Part shown: positions 11,850 to 24,853 of the stretch, piece after piece
How positions within the stretch are numbered: position 1 is the first letter of the stretch
Layout of the letters: every line of letters begins with the position of its first letter
Notes under the pieces: model-generated
What the model saw: only the letters and a program-made list of their open reading frames with translations
The model's database searches: none
What the model was told of the DNA's origin: nothing
Made by a program: the position numbers and the translations under genes
Assembly: GCA_022497155.1 (NCBI GenBank)
Contig: MU385761.1
Coordinates: forward strand, 62,001 to 126,000
Length of the DNA stretch: 64,000 nt
Source: Whalleya microplaca
Lineage: Eukaryota > Ascomycota > Sordariomycetes > Xylariales > Xylariaceae
Direction: 5' to 3'

Positions 11850-13064
11850 GAATTACAGTCCCATTAGATCATCGTTTTTGTCATCGTATTTTACATACGC
11901 CTCGAGCGACGTATCCCTGCTGTATGTAGCCATTAGTTTTACCCACGTCGCTGGTGCAATCTGCTCTGTTACGGCACCAGAAACTGCATCGGGGATGACA
12001 AAGGACAGAAACATACGTGAACAAATGAATTATCATCGAATCCAGCTTCTACGGCGACTATGGAATTGCGATCACCTGCTTCTTCATGCAACCTAGCGTG
12101 CCTCGGTACTGATATACCGTAGCCTCGTCTAGCACCTTGTTAGCAACGCCATTAGGGAACAACTTGAATACGAGGTTAGGTCGGACGAGGACAGTGTTCA
12201 GGGCATAGGTTGTGTTACACTAATTATCGAGGACTGAGTATATGGCGATGTTGACCTTGTTTATGTTTAGACTGAACACTGAGTAGTTAGCACCCTTCAT
12301 GGATGCGAAGGCTTTGACTCCAATGGGGCCCCCTCAATCAAAATTCAAGAGATGGCTTGTGTATCAGCATACCATCAAAGGAGGTGGCATGGCGATCGAT
12401 GACTTTCGATCTAAATATGCGTATCAAACATAGCTGAGCGAAACATGAAGAGTCCGTCGGGCTCATTGTCCTCAAACGATTTGACTGGATTGAAGGTGGT
12501 ATCCTTGACGGACGCTGGATAGACAAAACTACCGTTGAGCGCTATGCCACTATTTGTTGGCTCATGAATTCGATTGTGGCTAAAATCACAATGCCAAAGT
12601 GCTAACTACCTCCCTGAATTCCCCTCAATATGTCGATATTTCTTGCTTGGAAATGTTCAAAACTTTGGAGTCGGCCACGATACTAGTTAGCTCCAATGCT
12701 TTAAGCATCAGGGCATGAAGCCTTTGGTGAGGGCCGACATCGTTGCCAAGAGTCTCACCGACTTCGCCGACACAAAACTAGGAGCCAGTTTCTCGACAAA
12801 AGGTGGAATATCAGTTCCATAAAGATACGTTCTGAGTAAAGCGCGATACAAATGTCCCGCACCACTTACGAAGCTCCTTTCCTGAGTTCAGCAGTTCGGA
12901 GATATCATCGAAAGTTACATCCCCTCGAACTAGCATGTGATCGTTGGTGGCGTCAATGCTGATATAACGAGAGAAGTCAAGGTCGACACCGATGGCCCCT
13001 TTCAGTCCAGCATTAGCTGATGGCGATACAAGTGCGGGTAGAATCCATGCAACATTGCTGTTCA
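11850..13064 (-). pseudogene. Decayed FAD-linked oxidase (BBE/6-hydroxynicotine-oxidase-like) relic
   Basis: Reading the minus strand from 13064 downward, pieces of a FAD_binding_4-type oxidase appear in shifting frames. They include a strand-rich GVDLDFSRYISIDATNDHM then VTFDDISELLNSGKEL (about 12880-13010), VGETLGNDVGPHQRLHALML (about 12700-12762), and LRGIQGGS-stop-HFGIVILATIEF (about 12570-12630). These line up in order with the family's ID.S..ISVD, GVTFGD...GKE, VG.TLGGGVG..QGLHGL and LFWGIRGAG.NFGIVTSA blocks. A weaker tail with LEAYVKYDD lies near 11880-11960. Stops and frame changes interrupt it and no intact ORF remains. The transposon at 11370-11840 sits just beyond the tail. These oxidases are usually secreted or act in secondary metabolism; the substrate cannot be told. 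Confidence 0.7.
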
Positions 13065-16000
13065 GCTAGTAGAAACATTGCAATTCGGTATCCCTTGCTG
13101 CAGCCCAATGCAGGTTGATGCATATCCCTACGGTCGATATTTCGACGCTTGGTAGACCATTTTGTGATATATGATGAAGGCTTGCATTGTTCGCATGACT
13201 GGTCATCTACAAGAGTTGTAACTTTGTAGAGCAGACCTTCCAGCAGATGCTATACATACGCGGAGACTGCTGCGACCACTCTGTATTTACAGCCTTAAGT
13301 CTTTCGTTGGATTTCAATTGCTTGATTAGGCAGCATGGGAAATAACAGAACAGACAGTGAGATAAGCTATATTTCCAGGGTTCTGCGCACACAAGTGGCA
13401 GGGTTGGCTTCCAGTGATCAATTAAGGGGTTTACGCCGTGGCTGAGCGCGTGACTAGGAAGGGAAGTAGTATGGGTCAAACGTGCCGAGGGACATGAAGA
13501 AACCCGCGCATACAGTCACATGTGTCTCTTCTCTATACAAATGCGTGACAAGGATTGATCCCTTATCTGTTAAGAGCGATAACATGATGAATCGTGGTGT
13601 CAGCCAGTATAACGGATAGGACGTAGGGGGCAACAGCGGGGATACTTCCGTCAGCAAGTTTGCACGAGGTAGAGTAAAGATGAGGCTGATCTGGGTAGGC
13701 ACTTACTCTAACCTTATACTAACCGAACCGCGAAACGGTGAGCATCCTAGTCCAGAATACTAAGCAGAACGGGATCAAGGCTATGTGGGATGGCCCTTTT
13801 GTCTCTTGACTGATGATCCACGTAAAAGGCTTAGTACACTCTGTGAAGAAGTCACTGTCGTCGTTCTGTGAGATAGGCGTCTGTGATGGCTCCTCAATCT
13901 TTAGCAGAGCTCTGTTCATGGTTGCTGGCCTCCGCCTGGTTCTTGACCAGAGGGAAGCTCTTCTTGGCCACCTCCATGTCGTTCGTTGGGCTAATTTAGT
14001 GTAAAATCAGGATGCGTGTAAATATACTAAGTAGGTAGTGTGATAAACACTCACATGAACAGATAATACGAACAGGGATGAACCAGGGGCGGCAAGCTGT
14101 GTTAACAAATGCTAGCATTTTTCTCCCTTCAAGGGGTATTGCTGCAAATAAAGATTAAGCACTGTGGTTTACACCTGTTCAAGTCTCGACGTGAGGGTGA
14201 CATGACCTTGAAAAGCCCAATTATAGTCCGCGGGTACTGAAACATGCAGTAGGTTAGCAACTAGCCGTCATCTCGTTTAGCACGAGGTTACGCCAACGAA
14301 AATCTTCCCGGTGCTCCATTGCATACCGAGGGGACGTATAGTTACATTTTATACCCCTCGGCGGCGAGTGATCTGCGGCCAAGGATCCGGGGGAACGGGG
14401 CCTGTCGGTTACCGAAACTAAGACCGCCGGACAGCAAATGCCGGAAATGAATTAGTGCGTGAGAACTCTGTGGAGAGGCAGCTGGAGGACTCAATGAGAA
14501 TGCAACCTAGCAATCAACTCTCCATCGCGTATGGCGCAGTGTTAAAGCTGTTTCCCCGCTTACGTCAAGTAATAGAACAGGAAAAATGGGTTCCCATATA
14601 GAGCACCAATCCTTGTTTAAATCCCCAGGCTGATACAACGCTACTATGGCAACATACGCATTAAAAGGCTTCATGCTGAAGTCTTTGAATATACAAGATA
14701 AATCTAGAAATGTTTGAGTCGTTGGCTATCTATTATTATATTTACGCTCCTGAACCATCTCTATTCAGTCTTCTCAAGGAAGACACAGGAGAAATATTTG
14801 GTCACCAGCTAGAGGAGATTGATACTGTAAAGCCTCAATCATAGGCAAACCACAAGGCCGCTGCACGCCAACGGAGATGGCCCCTTCGGATCACTAAATT
14901 TCATGGGCTCTGGAAATATCCCTAATAGCTTAGATATACTTTCAAGTATGAGGGTCAAATATGGATTGTGAGTTTTAAAGTTCGAAACGTAGGCAAGAAG
15001 GAAGGTCTAAGTGACAACTCACAGCTCAGATGCTTTTTATGTCAGATTTTATTTATAACTATCCATAGAGCACGATTTGCTATATTCGTACTTATATCCT
15101 CATCTTCGTCTATTCCTTCTCATAAGCTGAACTTGTTCTGTCAGATCTTGTCCACAATGGCTACTTCGCCCTTGGGAGGCCCGTCCGGGGCAGAGCGCCT
15201 CGGTCTTCAAAGGTCTGTGCAAGCAACAACTACATAATATGGCAAGGTGCAGACAAGACCCAGGAATTTGGGCATTGTACCCAACATACTTCTAAAATAT
15301 TCAAATGAGTAATATATAATACCCATTATGCATTAGAATTTAATAAGGATAAGATTAATTTTCCTGATGCCTTTTAACCATGCATTGCAGCGCATGAAGC
15401 CACGCTCTCCCTCACTTCGTTCAACTCCTCGTTGGTCGTCTTAGGGTCATATTGTAATCTAGGGCTGCGCCGATGGAGTTAAAACAAGAATTTCGCTATT
15501 CTATGACACCAACATGTAGCCACGAGCGCAATACCTAGAATAATCCGACGATATTCACTTCAAGAGGGTCACATAACGAAGTCCAACTGCCGAAAGTACC
15601 CTTCATACTCTGTTGACACCGTGATAACCGTAGAGAAACGTTGCATACGACCACCTCTTAGTGAGGTCCTGACCGCTATCAAGTACATGCACCTCCCTAA
15701 TTAAGCTTGCTGTATCTGTTCGTTTCTCGGCGATATTCCTTTCAGACTCAAGAGCTGGGGGCTATCAACGCCACATTCGGGGGCAATATTAATGGCTGAG
15801 TTATCAGGTTACTCGACTGGACTTGACTGCTACGCTGTGGCTCCTGTATCAGAATAACGACAATTGACTCTTGGGCTTTTTGTAAAAGAGAGTAAACGCA
15901 GCAGTCAATATGGTACCTAGTAGAGCGCCGAAAACACGTTGAGCTCAAACTAGAAGGTCAGGTTCGTTGGAAGTGACTGGCTATCATTCCAAAAGGACTG

Positions 16001-17565
16001 GGAATTGTTACAAGTGCTAAATAGACCTCGACGCATTGTCATGTACAATGGTGAACACTTCGTATTCGGACAGGCCGTGAATTTCAAAGATGAAGAAGAC
16101 TAGGCATGATTCATGAATATTCATCGAGATTGGTTGTAGTACTTAGTACTGCATAGCACAAAATGAAAGACATATCATCGGCAGTTCTATGTTTATTACC
16201 ATCACATTAACGGGACACATTTCACTGGAGCAGATGGAATCAAACATAGACTATCCCTGGGCTTTCTCGCAGTATCAACGCATGCACTGTTCTTCAAGGG
16301 ATAGTTCCTACTTCCTATCTTGGAGCTTGGAACCATGGCTAAACAGTGAGCTCGTTGGTGTGGTTGGGGATTGACTTGACACATAGACATCCAAGATGTT
16401 TTATAATACATTGCATGGGGCGCTGTACGAAGGGGTTAAAACCGGTGTGAGATGTTGTCCGAGCACAAAAGGACCTGACTTCTCACTTGCATGCACATAT
16501 TCCACAGCAGTAACAGCGTATGACATGTCAGCGTTGAGTCTGGGTGCTGCATGATGGGAAGTCCTATCTGGCAATACAAAAGAACCTCTTCGGCGTTACC
16601 ATGGAGATTACTTCACGATTGATCAACGATGATGGAGGTCCTTGTGTTTGGTTCACTCGCTACTTATGCTTGTATGCGCCTCTTGTAATCCGTGTCTCTC
16701 GTACGAATAGGTATGCCTGCCGCAATCTCTTATTTAGGATACCGAACCAGAATCGCAAAGTAGTGCCAGCATACCGGTTTTATGGGGTCAACAGTAAACG
16801 GACGATCCCGTCCAGTTCTTATGACATCCATTTATTTTAGCCTGGACCCGAATCAACGGACTGCAACATTGACTTAAAGCTGCCTAGCGGAGCCCAGTTT
16901 TCAAAAGACCCCGAGCAGCCCTGAGCGGCCCTGAGAGCATGTATTAAAAATCAACGGAAGTGCTCCCGACTCCTTTAGCTACTTGTCGCAGGTGGACCTC
17001 GGGGGGTGTTCAAGGGCCACACGTGAGTCGAACCATCCTGAGTTAGCGGCCAGCGGCCGGCCGGGATTCCACATGATCGAGCCCCAGGAAATTCTTCATG
17101 CAACCCAGTCCTCCAGTCAGAGGCAGCACTCACTTCCCAATGTGGTAGGGGGGCTTGCACGGGGAAGGCCCACAGGGCTGCATGTCCCATTTGCTGTGCT
17201 GGCGCGATGCTGCTGCATTGTCCTTTTGTAAGTACAAAATAACCGTTATTGTCCTTTTGCTCAGCCGCAGGCGAGCAGAAACACAACAACAAAAGAACAT
17301 AAAAATTTAATCTGCGGAAGTACCTACCTACTTCACCTACTAGCACGTTATCTACCGTCCTCGATAGGCTGACCCATATCTTTCTCATCTCAACACGCGA
17401 CCTGGGCCTCGAAAACGAAATGCGCTCGCGGGTTAAAATGCGCATTGTCCTCCTCGCCAGTGAGATATGAATTGCATGTTTGACTCGGCAATTAGGCCTC
17501 GACCATCGTCTCTATAACCAAGCGGGACGGGTTTGCTGGCCATCGGAAGCAGCGCCACGATCGCA
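13065..17565. other. Gene-poor stretch, no intact gene
   Basis: About 4.5 kb with stops in every frame. At 13200-13920 (minus) short frames contain hydrophobic stretches that may be further relics, but I cannot name them. Most is AT-rich. From about 16975 the composition changes sharply to GC-rich for some 300 bp, ahead of the next gene. No repeat, tRNA or element ends were recognised. Confidence 0.5.
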
Positions 17566-18708
17566 ATGGCCTCGAAAGGAACAATCCTCATCACCGGACT
17601 CAATGGGTACCTTGCAGGTCGAGCTGCTGAGACCGCTTTGAAGGCCGGTTATAATGTGCGCGGGACCGTTCGTAACGTTGCCGCCGGTAACAAAGTCAGA
17701 AACGCGCTGGCAGAGCTTGGTTACCAGGGCGGGGTCGAGGTCGTGCATGTCCCCGATATGACCGTAGCTGGTGCCTTTGACGAGGCCGCATTCGGTACGG
17801 GCTTTGCACAAGGTTCTCGTGCGAGATATGTAAACTAACGGTGCGGCCTAGGATGCTCGGCAATCCTCCACTTAGCAGCTTTGATGAGCGAGATATGGAC
17901 AGCAGACCCGCAGGAGGTAGTACGGATGGCCGTGGACGGTGTGACGAGCATACTCGATTCAGCAGCAAAGGCCGGCTCGCAGCTCCAAAGCGTAGTTTTG
18001 ATGTCGTCCGCTGCTGCTATTTTTGACGTACCGGCAAAAACTGGTGTTTACTCGGAGAAAGACTGGAACACGACATCCGAATCAGCCGTTCAGAACTTGG
18101 GTCGTGAGGCCGGGGGACTACACGCATATTGTGCGAGTAAAAGTGCCGCAGAGAGGGCGTTTTGGAAATTCCGTGAGCAAAGGAAACCAAAATTCAGCAT
18201 GGCCACAATCCAAGCAACGTGAGTCTTCAGATCTATCTGAAACGTCTACTAGGGACTAATTACCTATAGCTACATCATTGGGCCGCCTTTAGTACCTTGG
18301 GAGACCCGCGAACAAATTCCATTGGCCATAAGCAATATCTGGAAGTTATTGCAGGGAGAGGATATCCCAGGCCCAATGTTAATTTATGAGTCCAGTGTCG
18401 ACATCAGAGATGTATCTCGGGTGCTTTTATGGGCTTCCTTAAACCCAAAGGCGGCTGACGGAGAACGGTATCTTTGCTCATCCGCCACGGGAGGATCTCA
18501 GGCTATTGCTGATATCTTGAACAAGCATATGCCATCACTCGGCATAACACGAGGAAGCCCTGGCCAAGGCTATGAGCACGATTTCAGATCGGCCAACGAT
18601 ACAGTGGCGTTTGATTCGAGAAAGACGGTGGAAGCAACTAGGCAGAACTGGATCCCTTATGAGAGAAGCATCCTAGACACAGCGCAATTCCTAAGGCGCT
18701 ATCTCTAA
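17566..18708 (+). CDS. NAD(P)-dependent extended-SDR reductase (dihydroflavonol-4-reductase/GRE2-like)
   Basis: Three exons, 17566-17794, 17852-18218 and 18270-18708, give 344 aa. Both introns have good ends, and the first has a CTAAC branch point before GCGGCCTAG. Splicing restores FDEAAFGCSAILHLAALMSE. The N-terminus ILITGLNGYLAGRAAETAL is the Rossmann TGxxGxxA NAD(P) loop. VVLMSSAAA carries the catalytic serine strand and YCASKSAAER the Tyr-xxx-Lys pair. Family members reduce ketones or aldehydes such as methylglyoxal or flavonoid-like substrates in the cytosol; the real substrate is unknown. The gene stands alone between two gene-poor stretches. It is intact despite in-frame stops inside intron 1. 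The ATG at 17566 is the first ATG in frame. Confidence 0.88.
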
Positions 18709-20257
18709 TGGGAATTTCGATCACAAAAATGCGAGTGTGTAAAATCATATATCAAATTGACGTGTGAAGATGCAATTCACTTACAGTAGATAATTGGACC
18801 GCTAGGTTGGAACAGTCAATGCAGTGTAACAATATGAGTATCCGTTGCATTCAGACAAGTAACATCTCTTGTATGTTTTATCAAAACTTTGCATCGATTT
18901 GCATGGTTGAGCACTTACGATGAATTCCTAGAGTTATTAAGCAACGAGTTGAGGATCTTTATCCCAAAAGTACCAGCTCGGATGCGTTTTAAGTTATTCA
19001 TAAGATAAAGCACGCCGAAGCAATACGCCTCGAACCACTAGAGTATATTGGTTTCAAATAGGTACATTCACATTGGATCAAGCGCGAAGGCTCCCCCTTT
19101 TATAGTTACTTTGTTTTGGCCTCCGCTGGCTCGTCAAGCTCTCTCCTTATGTGTACTAAGGCTTAAACAATGTTTAAGTCATACGTGATGTCAATATTTC
19201 ATGCATTGTTACCTCTTCCTTCTTCAGGCATTGGTCTCCACACGATATTTATTTTAGTCTAATTTGATATAAGCCTACATATATAAATACTAACGTATAT
19301 ACTTCTCTTTATCACATTAGATATGGCATACGTACTTTCCGTCTTCATGAGGGCCACAGTCATGGCCTGATAACTATGGTATATAGCCCAATGTGTGATC
19401 TCAAATGCCACTTTGCATACTTAGCATCTCTATTGTAGGCAAGTGTAGCTGCCCTATCTAGTAGCAGAGTGCGATTATTAGATTCTGTATATGTTGAATT
19501 CCCTTGGACTTGTGTAAGATACTTTCGCTCTTCTGGGGATAATCCGGCTACCCTCATACCTACTATATCTATAGATTTAGAATGAAATCCCCAGCCAGCG
19601 TTTAATACTCTAAGTATATTTCAATATTTAATTGTGACAAAGGAGGCATACAGAGATTCAATGACGGAACGATAGAGAGCATTCCACAAGCTTTGTTGGA
19701 ATCCTGGTGATTGTAGTAACATGACAAATTCTATAGATTCTGAACAGATCAGTATACAAACGAAAGATATAGGGCTCCCATTTACCACGTAAGTACTCTA
19801 ACAACACGGCGTCACTTAGGCCTAGACTCAAGTGACGGGACTAGCTAGTATGATGGTTGAGTCTAGGCAAGGAGCCCTTAAATATCAAACAAGAATGGCC
19901 GTGAGCTACCAACCGATGGACATCTACTTCTGCTACCACCCTATGGGCATTGTGTAGATATAGTAAGCTATCGGCAACTCTCCATAGCTACACCTTACGT
20001 CAATTTAAGTCACATTGATCCTTCATTTCAACATATCAAACACTGCGAAGTACTTTATTTGAAAGGAGTAATAATTCGACTGTAACGAGACCCGTTACCT
20101 AACAACTTATTTCCTTCCCCCTATCTTCATGAACCTCCATCCCCCCCCCCCCCCCCCCCCTCCCCCGGATTATCATTGAAGGTGAATACAAATGAACTCC
20201 ATAGAAAGTAAAGAAATACGTGAACGCATATAGTTGTGAATCAACAGGAAATCATCG
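18709..20257. other. Intergenic AT-rich stretch with a C20 homopolymer
   Basis: About 1.5 kb with no gene recognised. A run of 20 consecutive C bases occupies 20141-20160, followed by TCCCCC. The homopolymer lies just past the stop codon of the minus-strand ankyrin gene. Confidence 0.6.
20141..20160. repeat. Poly-C tract (20 C on the plus strand)
   Basis: Twenty uninterrupted C, then T and five more C. It lies about 100 bp beyond the 3' end of the Clr5-ankyrin CDS, so it would be poly-G in that transcript if included. Confidence 0.95.
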
Positions 20258-23200
20258 TTATGGACACCCTTCAAGTGTTGGAATAATTTCACTTAACACT
20301 ACCAGCTCTGCAATCAAATCCTTGCACGCGCCATGGCCATTCTCCTCAGCAAGCTGCATCGCCTCATGACATTGCTCCACGGGAAAACCACCGCGACTTG
20401 CGTTCCAAAGCAATTGGATCATATCTAACCGACCGTGCTCTGCGGCACCTTCAAGGGGCCATCGGCCGTGGATGGATGGCGGCGCATTTAGGTCAGCGCC
20501 ACGCTCTAACAAGAGGGCAGCGATGTTGCAATTTCCACTCATGGCCGCGAACTGTAGAGCTGTTCCGCCATAATATTCTGCAGGCTTGCCGTTGACTTCA
20601 GCTCCACGCTGGAGGAGAAATTCAGCAATGGCAAGACTACTTTCCTCAGCGGCTGCTTGCAATGGAGTTTGTCTTATTCCGAGGGTGGCCTCGTGGTTGA
20701 CATTTGCGCCGCGGTCTATCAAGAACCGAACCAAATATTTGTTCTTCATCTTAATCGCCTTCAAGAGCCCCGTGTTTTTCTCTCTGCGCGGGTTGTTATA
20801 ATCAGGCAACTCAGCGACGTTGTTAGGATCACATCCAGCGTCAAGTAGCCTCCTAGTGAGCGGGAAATCGGCGAATCCATTTCCGTCTTGATCAATTGCC
20901 AGTGCTAAAGGAGCGTAAACACCTACAACAGACGTAAGATCTATGCCACCACTCATAATGAGCATATCTAAACACTGGAGGTTTTCATGCCCTTGTTTAA
21001 TTGCGCTTACTACAGCTCTCGTTCTGAATGATTTAGTGCGAGTGCTTAGGCGTGGGGCATGGTCCAAGAGCAGGCGCAGAATTTCCGTGTGTCCTCTCGC
21101 AGCATGTGCGAGCGCATCCTCGTCCGATGCATCTGCACCTGCTTCAATAAGATGCTGTAGCATATCACAATCGTCTCTTTGGATAGCGACCTCCAAGAGT
21201 TGAGTGATGCAGCTCCTATCTAGTAGACCTAACTCGTGACAAAAGTCGAACAAACTTAGATCTCCTGCTTCTAATCTCTTCGATAACACGGTATATCTTC
21301 TACCGGATATTTCGATACGATGAAAGCACTCAAAGGAATAGGAGGCCAAGTCATGGAGGACCGACTTATCGCCCCACTCGAGCGCTGCTTCCAGAGTCAT
21401 CGAGTGCATTGCAGCGCCCATTCGATGAAAGATTGGTAAATTGAGTAAAACACGGACAATACCTTTACGTCTATTTTGTAAAGCAAATAGTAAGGCTGGC
21501 ATATGATCTATAGGAGCTTGACAATTGAGTTGCAGGAGCTTTCTCAAGTATGCAAGATCTCCTACTTCACATGCAGCAACGATTTCAGCCTCAACGTTAT
21601 CTTGGGCACGTGTTCCCTCAAGCGCACCTCTGCTTTCGAGGGTTCTGATGAGTTCCTCATCTTGAGCTCTAATAGCTTCAGCTAAAGGAGTTGTTTTCAA
21701 TTGATATCCACCCGTCCAGGCTATCTCCTTGGCAGGGGCGTGAAGATCAGACACCTTACTTAGAGCGAAGCTGATCATATCGCGATTGGCGCTATTGATT
21801 GCCGCGCTAAGTATTTTTGTTGGAGATTTCACATATTGGAAAAGAGACCGAACGATATGGACATAGCCTTGCTCGGAACCAGCAACGAGGACTTCATTAA
21901 TTCGATCCTTGACGCGGCACGTACACTCCTTACATCCCGCTCCTTCACAATCACGGAGTAGATTTTCGATCAGTTGCGTAGCTACGATGTCCGAAAATTC
22001 CGTTACAATGAGATATAGACAACCAGACCTGATTATATCAGCATGGTCGATTGGTGTAACATTATCGAGGAGCTTTTTTGCGAGATCCATTCTAGCAAAT
22101 TTGGAAAGGGCGTAGTAGACAAGCGTCGGGTATACCCTGGCTTCTGATTGGATTAATGCATCCACAGTTTGTATGAATTCTGGCGTGAATGAGTGATGGC
22201 TTTTGCCAGGCCCATGGGGGAGGAGTGCTGTTATTAGATTCCCTAATCCACCCCCTTTCTCGGATTCTCCGAGAAACGTCTTGTTTGCGTTAACTTTGCA
22301 TTGAAGTAACATTTTGATGAGCTGTAGGTCCTGATGTTGAGCTGCTCGCTCCAATGGGGTGTATTTCACACCCCCAACGAAGCAGATCGTTTTATCTGCA
22401 TTAACTAGGCCAGTTATAAGTAAGAATTTGACGGCTGACTTGTCACAAGATTCGATTGCTGCCCGAAAGAGATTTTCTGCGAGACTCTTCGCAACATGGC
22501 CTGGGTTACCTCGTAACAAGCGTGGCAACAGCGCACTCAAGTTGCCATTATGGTGAAAGAAATTGGAAACAACTTCAATTGGTATGTTTTCCATTCCAAT
22601 GAATCCATTTGACGTTGAGAATAGTAACAGGTGTTGGAAATCGACTCCCAGATCCTCCTGGGGCAACCTAGTCATCCGGCATCCTCGTGGGACCCGTGGC
22701 AGAATGGTATGAAGTTCTTGTAAAATAAATTTTAATTCAGAGAGCCGGTGGTTTGTCGTCGCACCAGAATCTTTTTCAGCTACTACAGAGGTAACTTCGG
22801 TCACGAACGCCATGAATCCGGCATATTGTCGTGGACCCTTAACAACTGAGGAATGAATTTCGGCTCTGAGATCCTTTGAGACTAGAGTGTTCGCGAATTG
22901 TTCAAATGGCAGATTAGCGAGATAATGCGTTCTGAGCGGGACATGATCAAAGTGTACAAGCTGAGACGGGGAACCTAGGTACGCCTCGATCTCCAAATTC
23001 TGAGGCGCTGTATTTTGGGTGAGGTCTAATTGTATTTGTGGTTGCGACTCGAGAGGCTCTGAAGAAATGGAAGCCAAATAATTGCTATGCTGTAGTGACG
23101 TCCATGTTTCATGAGGTTGCAACCCTAGGTTGACGTCTGCGAAGCCCACGTCATTGAAGGTTGGAAGTTGGGAAGGTGTGAATTCAACATCGAGATGGAA

Positions 23201-23867
23201 ACCATCATCGATAGGGTCGTTTGCGTGATATTCAGAAATCGGCCAGGGGAATTCACCGCCGAAAACGTCCAGTGACGCTGGCTGGACGGCTTCGGAGACG
23301 GCTTCGGGATTAGGTTGCTCCCTATTGGTATTATAGCCCTCTTGAGTTATCGCGTCTAGATAGAGAGACCATGTTCCATCTTGACCCTTAATTTCAATTG
23401 TGACGTGATTCGTGTTTAAATCTTCTGTTGAGTCATGCTCGTCTTCATCTACTCGACGGCGCTTCTTGGAGTGAGATACTTCTTTGCAATATCGCCTCGC
23501 TCGATGCACCCTAGCTGGTGACACAGGATGGCCCGAGATGACTACTCTGGGCTCAAGTCCTTGAGACACCAAGCGGTCAACCTTTTCAAGAACGATTTTC
23601 CATTCATCAGCCTGGAGATTCTTGCGGACGTTCCATGTCCTGAGCTGGGCTTCATATTGAGACTGACTGTTTGGTCACTGTCAGAATGGCCAGACCTAGG
23701 TAACAAGATAGATGGACGCAAACTTACGTGGCAATGAACCCATGGTTATTGCTCATAGTTTGAGCTAGCTTCTGAAGAGTAAGATCTTGAGTCAGATAGA
23801 GACTAAGTATGATATCCTTATGCTCAACCCAACGGTAGTTGGGGATCTTCTGGGTTTTGGTGGCCAT
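20258..23867 (-). CDS. Clr5-domain ankyrin-repeat protein
   Basis: Two exons on the minus strand, 23867-23728 and 23666-20258, joined over a 61-bp GTAAGT..CAG intron, give about 1182 aa. Without the first exon the fungal Clr5 domain is cut in half: residues 1-47 hold YRWVEHKDIILSLYL and LQKLAQTMSNNHGFIAT, and exon 2 continues QSQYEAQLRTWNVRKN. A basic KKRRRVDEDE segment follows at about 110-120. The middle is long and mostly helical. The C-terminal 750 residues carry many ankyrin repeats, some clear (TPLQAAAEESSLAIAEFLLQRGA, TALQFAAMSGNCNIAALLL) and others degenerate. The Clr5 domain was named from a fission yeast silencing factor and is taken as DNA- or chromatin-associated. A regulatory nuclear role with ankyrin protein contacts is inference. 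Intact, no frameshift. Confidence 0.88.
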
Positions 23868-24853
23868 GTCATATATGGACCTAAGGGAAAAGGAGTGGAC
23901 GTTGGGCGTATGGCGGTGAATACGTGCTTGTACTGGGCACAACTCTTTGCACAACTCAACGCACTATCATCAATTCCAGGATATGATTAATGGGCGGTTG
24001 TTGTAATTTATGAGAAACAGTGCGAGAACAGTGATGCTTTCAAAATCGCATCGGCAGAGATGTCGAGCCAGGTTTATGTAACTTTCAATGCCAGTGATGG
24101 ACTATTAATTGATCACCACAAAATCTGGTGAGGGAAGCTTGAACTTATCTAGAGACTACCGATTTTAAAGCAAGGCTACATTGTGTATGGCCGGTTACTA
24201 GCGCTACCCATGAAGGCAACTACTCAGAATTCTGCCTTATGCCGAAATCTGATCCTGATTTTGTCATTCAGCCTGCATGAAATTTGTGGCACACCAAATA
24301 TGGCGCCACCGCCAGATTTTGTCAAGGACTTGAATAGGTTTTGGTAGTGATGGCTCGGGGTTCAAAGCGCGGATAGAAACTACGTTCAAATCGGCAGTCT
24401 GACATTCGCCAGCTTTCAAGTAAATCTATTACAGAGGCAGCCATAGTTCTGCCTAGAGCTTGCCACAGAACTCATAACTAGCTTGGGGGTATCAAGATGA
24501 ATATACACATTCTAATTTTCAGTGAATAGGACTCGGCCTAAAAACGATCGACCGAATCTTCGGACCTGGCCTTGCGCTTCTGAGGCTGACTGCAGATGTG
24601 CTTGTAGTACATCTCCTCATCTACCGAATCAACTCATGATCATAGCGCATGATCCCAAGATCCGATGGGAAGCATGGATGCCCAATCCCGTATGACATGA
24701 CGTTGTCAAGCCATGTTGGGTCGCGTCCTATCCCAGACAGTCCGCTACTACCCTCTCATATGTTGGCAATGCTAGCTAAAGCCTCACTGGTGTAGCACAG
24801 TACCATATCTCTGCATCGCATGTACAATTAAAAGTGATATCCGGAAGGTTGCA
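23868..24853. other. Intergenic, no gene seen
   Basis: About 1 kb of AT-rich sequence upstream of the Clr5-ankyrin gene and downstream of the GPI protein gene. No recognisable ORF, repeat or RNA. Confidence 0.6.

Noticed and set aside
13200..13920. Hydrophobic minus-strand frames as a transporter gene
   Set aside because: Frames break repeatedly and no conserved motif is visible; at most a relic.
17000..17060. GTCGAACC/GGTTCGAC suggested a tRNA T-arm
   Set aside because: The flanking 5-bp stems do not pair and no acceptor or anticodon arm is found.
17838..17851. Stop codons in the SDR gene as evidence of a pseudogene
   Set aside because: They lie inside a 57-bp intron with a CTAAC branch point; splicing restores the conserved protein.
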